Shown: one piece after another, positions 1-5,156 of the stretch
Layout of the letters: the number at the start of each line of letters is the position of its first letter
Position numbering within the stretch: position 1 is the first letter of the stretch
Assembly (NCBI GenBank): GCA_035719045.1
Contig: DASTGO010000206.1
Location: 1-6,122, forward strand
Direction: 5' to 3'
Source of the DNA: DASTGO01 sp035719045
GTDB lineage: Bacteria > Actinomycetota > Actinomycetes > Actinomycetales > Kineosporiaceae
Length of the DNA stretch: 6,122 bases
Notes under the pieces: generated by a model
The model's database searches: none
What the model was told of the DNA's origin: nothing
What the model saw: the letters and a program-made list of their open reading frames with translations, nothing else
Made by a program: the position numbers and the translations under genes

Positions 1-114
1 GCGGGGGGGGGGGGGGTTGGGGGGGGGGGGTTGGCTGCAGGGGGCTCGGCGCCGGCCGGGGCGGGGTTCGCCCAAGGGCTGTCGTCGTGAGGGGGCTGGG
101 TCACGGCGCGGACC
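1..114. other. Non-coding edge region with G homopolymers
   Basis: No gene is supported between the window edge and the stop codon (TAG, minus strand) of the CNNM gene. The first 34 bases are almost pure G on the plus strand. Nearer the gene, GGGTC (98-102) and GACCC (111-115) could form a 5-bp stem just at the CNNM stop, and GCCCAAGGGC (70-79) is almost palindromic around a central AA. Either could contribute to transcription termination of the minus-strand gene, but both stems are short and neither is followed by a T-run on the minus strand, so I do not call a terminator. Confidence 0.5.
3..34 (+). repeat. Interrupted poly-G tract (G14-TT-G12-TT-GG)
   Basis: Bases 3-16 are fourteen consecutive G, followed by TT, twelve G (19-30), TT and GG. 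Such runs could form a G-quadruplex on the plus strand (poly-C on the other). Because the tract sits exactly at the start of the window, it could equally be a contig-end or poly-G base-calling artefact. The sequence alone cannot separate the two. Confidence 0.75.
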
Positions 115-1638
115 CTAGCGCCTGCGACCCCTTCCGGTGCGGCGCTTGGTCATGTCCGTGGCCGAGGATATGTCGGCCTCCGGTTCCTGGCTCGTGCCGG
201 GGCCGCTCGCGGTGGGTGCCGCGGTGCCGGCCGGTCCGGTCGCCGCCGTCGCCGGGTCCGTCGCGCCGGAGGTCGCCGAACCCGGGGCGGAGTCCACCGA
301 ACCAGGGGCGGAGTCCGGGGCCGTCGGGGCGGCGGTGGTGGGTGCCACCACCCTGGACAGCCCGACCCGTTCCACCCGGCGGCCGCGCAGCTCGGTGACG
401 GTGAGCACGATGTCCCCGTGCCGGGCCTGGTCGCCCTCATGCGGGATCCGGCCCAGCGCGTAGAGCATCCAGCCGGCGGCCGTGTCGTACGGGCCCTCCG
501 GCAGCCGGATCCCGGTCTCCTCCTCGAACTCCTCCAGCCGCAGCTGGGCGTCGACCGGCTCGGAGGGCAACGGGGGAGGCGCGCCGTCCTCGGAGCCGCC
601 CCGGCGGTTCTCGGCGAGGCTGGGGTCGAACTCGTCGGTGATGTCCCCGACCAGCTCCTCCAGCAGGTCCTCCAGGGTGACGATGCCGGCCCCGCCGCCG
701 TACTCGTCGACGACGACGGCCAGGTGGGCGCCCGCCTTGCGCATCTCGACCAGGGCGGGCAGCGCGCGCCGGCTGTCCGGGATCCGCATCACCGGCCGGA
801 CCAGTGTCCGCAGCGGCAGGTGTCCGCGGCCCTGTTCGGCGGCGGCGTACAGGTCCCGGACGTGGACGAACCCCGCGACGTCGTCCAGGCCGCCGTCCAC
901 CACCGGGTACCGGGAGTTGGGCAGGTCCCGCACGGCGTCCAGGGCGGCGGCGACGGTGAGGTCGGCCTGCACGGCGTTGACGTCCAGCCGCGGGATCATC
1001 ACCTCGCGGACCGGCCGGTCCCCGGCGTCGAGGACCTCGCCGATCAGCCGCCGCTCGTCCAGGGTCAGCTCGTCGTTGGTGGCGACGATCTCCCGCAGCT
1101 CCTGCTCCGTCATCACCTCGCGGCCGGACCGGGGATCACCGCCGACCAGCCGCACCACCAGGTCGCTGCTCACCCCGAGCAGCCAGATCACCGGGCGGGT
1201 GCCCCGGGCGATGGCCTCGATCGCGCCTGCGCTGACCAGGGCCACCGACTCCGCCCGCTGCAGCCCGATCCGCTTGGGGGCCAGCTCGCCGATGACCAGG
1301 GAGATGTAGGCCACCACGATCGTCACCAGCAGGACGGCGAGGGTGTCGGCCGCGCCCGCCGACAGGTGCAGCCGGCGCAGCGCAGCGGCCACCGGGGCGG
1401 CGAAGGTGACCGCGCCGACCGCCGAGGACAGGAACCCGGCCAGGGTGACCCCGATCTGGCCGGCCGACAGGAACCGGTTCGGCTGCTGGACCAGGCGCTG
1501 GACGGCCTGCCCGCGCCGGCTCCCGGCGGCGAGCCGGGCCACCTGCCCGGGACGCAGCGACACCAGGGCGATCTCCGCCGCGGCGAAACATCCGCCGACG
1601 GCACTGAAGGCCAGCACGAGGGCGATCTGGCCGAGCAC
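115..1638 (-). CDS. CNNM / CBS-pair / CorC_HlyC membrane protein (hemolysin family, UPF0053)
   Basis: Predicted inner-membrane protein of 507 residues. Homologues are linked to Mg2+/Co2+ homeostasis or Na+-coupled Mg2+ export; the 'hemolysin' name is historical. Visible domains: an N-terminal CNNM membrane domain (about 1-185) with several hydrophobic segments, the AAEIALVSL motif (20-28) and GELAPKR (117-123); a CBS pair (about 212-335) opening at REVMIPRLDV and ending in the family signature DEYGGGAGIVTLEDLLEELVG split over 311-331; then a CorC_HlyC domain (about 357-433) with YDTAAGWMLYAL. The chosen start is GTG 1638, because AGGTGG (minus, 1651-1646) lies 7 nt upstream. An in-frame ATG at 1683 lacks a visible RBS and falls in a strong hairpin. 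The last 75 or so residues are an Ala/Thr/Pro/Ser-rich, probably disordered tail with a 7-residue repeat and a basic end (KRRTGRGRRR), longer than in typical members. The gene is divergent from the GGDEF-EAL gene. Family assignment is very secure; the exact substrate is unknown. Confidence 0.95.
   Translation of the reverse strand: MLGQIALVLAFSAVGGCFAAAEIALVSLRPGQVARLAAGSRRGQAVQRLVQQPNRFLSAGQIGVTLAGFLSSAVGAVTFAAPVAAALRRLHLSAGAADTLAVLLVTIVVAYISLVIGELAPKRIGLQRAESVALVSAGAIEAIARGTRPVIWLLGVSSDLVVRLVGGDPRSGREVMTEQELREIVATNDELTLDERRLIGEVLDAGDRPVREVMIPRLDVNAVQADLTVAAALDAVRDLPNSRYPVVDGGLDDVAGFVHVRDLYAAAEQGRGHLPLRTLVRPVMRIPDSRRALPALVEMRKAGAHLAVVVDEYGGGAGIVTLEDLLEELVGDITDEFDPSLAENRRGGSEDGAPPPLPSEPVDAQLRLEEFEEETGIRLPEGPYDTAAGWMLYALGRIPHEGDQARHGDIVLTVTELRGRRVERVGLSRVVAPTTAAPTAPDSAPGSVDSAPGSATSGATDPATAATGPAGTAAPTASGPGTSQEPEADISSATDMTKRRTGRGRRR
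276..316. repeat. 21-bp tandem repeat in the CNNM gene tail
   Basis: Two adjacent copies of a 21-bp unit, CCGAACC(C/A)GGGGCGGAGTCC plus one or two bases, begin at 276 and 297. They differ mainly at one position in the aligned core. On the minus strand they encode DSAPGSV-DSAPGSA, so the repeat keeps frame and looks like a simple in-frame duplication within the low-complexity C-terminal tail. Confidence 0.8.
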
Positions 1639-1654
1639 GTCACCACCACCTAGA

Positions 1655-1695
1655 GCCGTCGGGCGGCGGACTTCCCGCCACATCGGCCCGACGGC
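1655..1695 (-). promoter_or_regulatory. Strong potential 5'-leader hairpin upstream of the CNNM gene
   Basis: GCCGTCGGGC (1655-1664) and GCCCGACGGC (1686-1695) are perfect 10-bp inverted copies. Directly inside them GGCGG (1665-1669) pairs with CCGCC (1675-1679) around the 5-nt loop ACTTC. The whole is a 15-bp stem with a single 6-nt one-sided bulge (1680-1685). If transcription of the minus-strand CNNM gene begins upstream of 1695, this folds in the mRNA leader, ending 3 nt before the Shine-Dalgarno AGGTGG. The alternative ATG at 1683 lies in the bulge. A role as leader regulator, mRNA stabiliser or protein-binding site is inference; the structure itself is visible. Confidence 0.55.
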
Positions 1696-1831
1696 GACGA
1701 GGACGATCCTTCCCTGTTCCGGCCGCGACGTGCGCTACCACCACATCATGATCACGCTCAGTAGCCGGATGAGGGATGGCCCGCTCCGTCGTTCGGCCGA
1801 GATGGCCCCACAATCAGGGGAAACGCCTTAC

Positions 1832-1868
1832 GGTCACGCGACGAACACGCGACGATCACACGGTGACC
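1832..1868 (+). promoter_or_regulatory. 11-bp-period direct repeat flanked by GGTCAC/GTGACC arms at the GGDEF-EAL start
   Basis: CACGCGACGA occurs identically at 1835-1844 and 1846-1855, an 11-bp period close to one DNA helical turn, and CAC follows again at 1857. The block is framed by GGTCAC (1832-1837) and its exact inverse GTGACC (1863-1868); the latter contains the proposed GTG start. A shorter inverted repeat, TCAC-ACG-GTGA (1856-1866), overlaps the right arm. Just upstream, CCCC (1806-1809) can pair with GGGG (1817-1820), and TACGGT (1829-1834) fits a loose TANNNT -10. The block may be an operator or an RNA structure masking the start. The binding factor is unknown. Confidence 0.4.
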
Positions 1869-4800
1869 CATTCGCTCGCCGATCCAGCAGCGGGGGTGCC
1901 GGGTTCACCCGATCCTCGGGCGAGGTCCCGGCTGTGGCAGTGCCGGCGATCCCCCTGGTGGTCCCGGCCGGCGCCCAGGACCCGGGTGGCGATCGCGACC
2001 GGGGTGCTGGCCCTGGCCGGCGGGTCGGCGGTGATGCTGCCCGCCCCCGCGACGGCTCCGGGGACGATCCGGCCGGCCTGGTGGCTGCTCGCGCTGGGGT
2101 TCGCGGCCGCGCAGCTGTGGCCACTGCGGATCCGGCTGGACCGGCGGGAACATGTGGTGACCGTCGGTCAGGTGCCGTTCGTCATCGGCCTGTTCTCCCT
2201 TGCCCCGGGATGGCTGCTGGTGGCCCGGCTGCTCGGGACGGGGGCCGCGCTGGCCCTCCTGCACCGGCGGCGGCCGCTGCGGCTGGCGTTCACCCTCGCC
2301 GCCCTGGGACTGCAGACCGCGCTGGCCGCCGCGCTCCTGCTGCCGGCCGTCGGTCATGCCGGGGCGCTGTCGACGCGGGGTTGGCTGGCCGGACTGGTCG
2401 CGACCGGGGCGGCGACCGTGGCCGACTGTGCGGTGGTGCTGCTGGCCGGCGCCTGGCTGCTGCCCGCCGGCGACGGAGCGAGGGCCGGTGAGCTGCTGCC
2501 CCGGGCGCTGTCCACGGCCGCGGTGACCGGGCTGGGCGGAATGGTCGGGGCGGCGGCGCTGGCGTTGGGGCGGCCCGCCCTGCTGCCGTCCGGGCTCGCC
2601 CTGCTGGCGCTGGTCCTGGCCTACCAGCTGTACGTGCTGCTGCTGGAACGCCATGACAACCAGGAGCGGTTGCTGCGGCTCAGCGACCGGTTGCGCGCGG
2701 CCGCGGGCGTCGAGGACGTCTCCCGGCTCGTCGCCGGGCATGTCGCCGCCCTGGTCGGCTCCCAGTACGTGGAACTGGTGATCGGGCGTCGCGGCCGGTT
2801 CGTCGGCTGGTCCGCAGGCTCCGACACCCCCACGACCACCGGTTCGGCCGCCGCCCCGGCCGGGCCGGTGACTCCCGCCGCCGGTCTGCGCCCTGCCTGG
2901 TCCGCAGGCGACGGCGAGCCGGGTGCCACCCCGGGATCCTGGGATGACACCGGCGGGATCGCCGGGTTGTTCCGGACTCCCGCCGGTGGGCTGGCGATCC
3001 CGCCGACCCCTGCCGAGGGTTTCACCGTGCCGGACGGGGAGGCGGTGGTCGCGGCGGCGGCCCGGCTGCGCATCGTCTGCGGACTGGACTGCGGCGCCGA
3101 CCGACTGCTGGCCACCCGGAACCTGCACGAGGCGATCGTCCTGGAACTGGCGGTCGGCGAGGGCCTGTCCGCGGCGTTGCTGGTCGGCCAGCGGGCCGGG
3201 CATCCGCTGTGGCAGGGCTATCGCGACCACGACCTGCGGCTGCTGCAGGCGGTCGGACACCAGGCCACCCTCGCCCTGCGGCATGCCCTCGCCCTGGAGC
3301 GGTTGTGCCATGCGGACACCCACGACCAGCTCACCGGCCTGCCCAACCGTGCGGAGTTCCGGCGGCACGCCGTCCACGCCGTCGCCGAGGCGGCCGCGCA
3401 TGGTCCGGGCTGCGCGATCGGGGTGATCGATCTCGACGGGTTCAAGACGGTCAACGACTCCCTCGGCCACCTGGCCGGTGACGCGGTGCTGGCGGAGGTC
3501 GGGCGCCGGCTGGGCCGGCTGGGCCGGGAGGGGGTCCAGGTCAGCCGGCTCGGCGGGGACGAGTTCGCCGTGCTCATCCGCGACGTGCGGGAGGAGTCCG
3601 ATGCGGTCGGGACGGCCCGGCGGCTGCTCGACGCACTGCACGAGCCGTTCGAGGTGCTGGGTGACCAGGTCCGGCTGACCGGTTCGGTGGGTCTGGCGCT
3701 GGCCCCCCGGGACGGGCTGACCCCGGAACATCTGCTGCGGCACGCCGATGTCGCGATGTACGCGGCGAAGGAGGAGACAGGAGGGGTCCGGGTGTACGCC
3801 CGGGAGCTCACCGAGATGATGGACGCCCCGCTGTCCCTGGCCGCCGACCTGCGGCTGGCACTGACCCGCGGGGACGTCAGGATCGCGGTCCAGCCCCTGG
3901 TCGACCTGGCCAGCGGGCGGCTGCACTCCGTGGAGGCCCTGGCCCGCTGGCGCCACCCGGTGCTCGGGGTGGTCAACCCGGAGGCCTTCGTGATGGCCGC
4001 CGAGCGGGTCGGGCTGATCGGTGAGCTCACCGACGTGGTCATCGACCAGGCGCTGCGGGCCTGCCAGGGCTGGCTGCACAGCGGGATGGAGGTCCAGGTC
4101 GCGGTCAACCTGGCGGCCCGGACCCTCAGCGACCCCGAGCTGCCGGCCAAGGTCGAGGCCGCCCTGCACCGGTACGGGGTGCCCGGCCGGCTGCTCTGCC
4201 TCGAACTCACCGAGACCGGGGTGATCTCCAGCCCGGACCGCGCGCTGGCCGTGCTGTCCCGGCTGCGTGAGCTCGGGGTCGGGCTGGCCGTGGACGACTT
4301 CGGCACCGGCTACTCGTCGATGACGTACATGAACTGGCTGGCCCCGGACCAGGTGAAGATCGACAAGAGTTTCGTCCAGCGGCTGCTGTTCGACCCGCGC
4401 AACGAGGCGATCGTCCGCTCGATCATCGACCTGGCGCACAACCTCGGCGTCGACGTGGTCGCGGAAGGGGTCGGTGACGCCCGGACCGCGACCCGTCTGG
4501 CGGACCTCGGCTGCACGATCGGCCAGGGCTTCCTGTTCGCCGAACCGATGCCGATCGAGGACCTCCCCGACTGGGTGGCGCGGTGGATGTCCGTCCCCGA
4601 ACGGGACGAGCTGCCGGAGGCCGAGCGGTGCGGCGGCGACGAGCCGGCCGACCGGACCGGTGACCAGGTGATCGGCTCCGCCGCCGAGGGACCGGCCGCC
4701 CAGCCGACCGGGGAACTCGTGGTCGACCTCGGGCAGGCGGCCACCTCGGTGGCCGAGGCGCTGGATGCGGTGACCTCCGACCCCGCGGTCCTCGACGTGG

Positions 4801-5024
4801 TCGCCCAGGACTGCGGGGGCCTCGATGCGGTCGCGGTGGGGGACGGGCGGCTGCGCACCGGCCCGATCAAGCTGGGGGTTCCGGGTGCGGGGCCGGGCGC
4901 GGGCTCGCCGTCCGGGCCGTCGACCGGACCGATCCCGGCACAGTCGCCGGGGTCGGTGCTGCGCAGGGTGTCCGGGCCGGGTGACGACGGCGAGGGTGAG
5001 GTCCGGTTGCACGTCGTCCGCTGA
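1863..5024 (+). CDS. Membrane GAF-GGDEF-EAL cyclic di-GMP synthase/phosphodiesterase
   Basis: A 1053-residue protein from GTG 1863, probably controlling cyclic di-GMP at the membrane. Residues 41-261 hold about 6-7 hydrophobic segments, then a short helical linker (LLLERHDNQERLLRLSDRL). A GAF-like region (about 276-481) is interrupted by a Pro/Gly/Thr-rich stretch (about 316-386). The GGDEF domain (about 481-646) has DQLTGLPNR, IDLDGFK with ND..GH, and an intact GGDEF motif at 564-568 (diguanylate cyclase signature). The I-site RxxD reads REGV, so product inhibition is probably lost. The EAL domain (about 656-906) keeps EAL (E691), N749, E781/E784 (LELTE), DDFGTGYSS (D811, D812), K832 (KIDKSF), E868 (AEGV) and Q888 (GQGFLF), so phosphodiesterase activity is plausible. 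A 145-residue low-complexity tail follows. The start is uncertain: ATG 1776 is in frame, but it has no spaced RBS and the stretch 1776-1862 has poor coding bias; GTG 1863 also lacks an obvious RBS and may be leaderless. The stop is TGA. Confidence 0.93.
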   Translation: MTHSLADPAAGVPGSPDPRARSRLWQCRRSPWWSRPAPRTRVAIATGVLALAGGSAVMLPAPATAPGTIRPAWWLLALGFAAAQLWPLRIRLDRREHVVTVGQVPFVIGLFSLAPGWLLVARLLGTGAALALLHRRRPLRLAFTLAALGLQTALAAALLLPAVGHAGALSTRGWLAGLVATGAATVADCAVVLLAGAWLLPAGDGARAGELLPRALSTAAVTGLGGMVGAAALALGRPALLPSGLALLALVLAYQLYVLLLERHDNQERLLRLSDRLRAAAGVEDVSRLVAGHVAALVGSQYVELVIGRRGRFVGWSAGSDTPTTTGSAAAPAGPVTPAAGLRPAWSAGDGEPGATPGSWDDTGGIAGLFRTPAGGLAIPPTPAEGFTVPDGEAVVAAAARLRIVCGLDCGADRLLATRNLHEAIVLELAVGEGLSAALLVGQRAGHPLWQGYRDHDLRLLQAVGHQATLALRHALALERLCHADTHDQLTGLPNRAEFRRHAVHAVAEAAAHGPGCAIGVIDLDGFKTVNDSLGHLAGDAVLAEVGRRLGRLGREGVQVSRLGGDEFAVLIRDVREESDAVGTARRLLDALHEPFEVLGDQVRLTGSVGLALAPRDGLTPEHLLRHADVAMYAAKEETGGVRVYARELTEMMDAPLSLAADLRLALTRGDVRIAVQPLVDLASGRLHSVEALARWRHPVLGVVNPEAFVMAAERVGLIGELTDVVIDQALRACQGWLHSGMEVQVAVNLAARTLSDPELPAKVEAALHRYGVPGRLLCLELTETGVISSPDRALAVLSRLRELGVGLAVDDFGTGYSSMTYMNWLAPDQVKIDKSFVQRLLFDPRNEAIVRSIIDLAHNLGVDVVAEGVGDARTATRLADLGCTIGQGFLFAEPMPIEDLPDWVARWMSVPERDELPEAERCGGDEPADRTGDQVIGSAAEGPAAQPTGELVVDLGQAATSVAEALDAVTSDPAVLDVVAQDCGGLDAVAVGDGRLRTGPIKLGVPGAGPGAGSPSGPSTGPIPAQSPGSVLRRVSGPGDDGEGEVRLHVVR
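2807..2909 (+). repeat. 13-bp direct repeat spaced by exactly 30 codons
   Basis: CTGGTCCGCAGGC occurs at 2807-2819 and again at 2897-2909. The 90-bp offset keeps frame, and both copies encode WSAG within the Pro/Gly/Thr-rich stretch that interrupts the GAF-like region. This may be a remnant of an in-frame duplication that expanded the linker; the sequence between the copies is no longer recognisably repeated. Confidence 0.6.
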
Positions 5025-5050
5025 CCGGGGTTCACCACCGGTGCCCCCGG
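5025..5050 (+). terminator. GC-rich hairpin immediately after the GGDEF-EAL stop
   Basis: Starting at the base after the TGA stop, CCGGGG (5025-5030) can pair with CCCC (5044-5047) plus GG (5049-5050). Inside it CACC (5033-5036) pairs with GGTG (5040-5043) around a 3-nt loop, giving about 10 bp with a TT bulge and a single C bulge. There is no T-tract afterwards, as is common for actinobacterial terminators. The position directly after the stop supports a termination or 3'-end stabilising role. Confidence 0.45.
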
Positions 5051-5060
5051 ATCGCCGGTC

Positions 5061-5066
5061 TACTGT
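5061..5066 (+). promoter_or_regulatory. Possible -10 element for the permease gene (TACTGT)
   Basis: TACTGT fits the actinobacterial TANNNT -10 pattern and stands out in a very GC-rich intergenic stretch. No good -35 is visible at the usual spacing. It lies between the hairpin after the upstream gene and the permease RBS, which would give a leader of about 85 nt. The inverted repeat GCCGGTC (5054-5060) / GACCGGC (5072-5078, repeated at 5080-5086) brackets it and could be an operator. Confidence 0.35.
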
Positions 5067-5144
5067 GAGCCGACCGGCTGACCGGCCTCGCCACATCACC
5101 CGCAAGGGCGGAGCCGATGGGACGGGACCACGGCGGACCGGTCC

Positions 5145-5151
5145 GGGGAGG
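5145..5151 (+). promoter_or_regulatory. Shine-Dalgarno GGGGAGG of the permease gene
   Basis: GGGGAGG ends 5 nt before ATG 5157, a near-ideal spacing that fixes the permease start. An in-frame GTG at 5151 overlaps this element and is therefore unlikely to be the start. The 12-bp palindrome CGGACCGGTCCG (5134-5145) abuts it. Confidence 0.8.
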
Positions 5152-5156
5152 TGCGC

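Noticed and set aside
418..1653. 411-codon plus-strand open frame antisense to the CNNM gene
   Set aside because: Low-complexity Asp/Gln/Gly/His-rich translation with no domain, fully overlapping a gene with unmistakable family motifs.
1744..1772. FliA/WhiG-type promoter suggested by GCCGGATGA
   Set aside because: The matching -35 element is absent at the required spacing, so this is only a partial resemblance.
1834..1866. BldD operator upstream of a cyclic di-GMP gene
   Set aside because: Half-sites resembling TnACnC occur twice, but the second half of the palindrome is shifted by one base, so the consensus is not met.
1801..1868. Cyclic di-GMP (GEMM) riboswitch
   Set aside because: AGGGGAAACG only superficially resembles the GEMM core; the tetraloop-receptor arrangement and second stem are not visible.
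1343..2491. 382-codon plus-strand open frame across the divergent intergenic region
   Set aside because: It overlaps two real genes in other frames, and its second half is Ala/Gly/Arg repeats typical of a frame-shifted shadow.
4629..4649. Second GGDE string in the tail of the GGDEF-EAL protein
   Set aside because: It lies in low-complexity sequence without any surrounding GGDEF-domain motifs, so it is coincidental.
5134..5145. 12-bp palindrome CGGACCGGTCCG next to the permease RBS
   Set aside because: Given the base composition, several palindromes of this length are expected by chance in the window, so on its own it is weak evidence for an operator.
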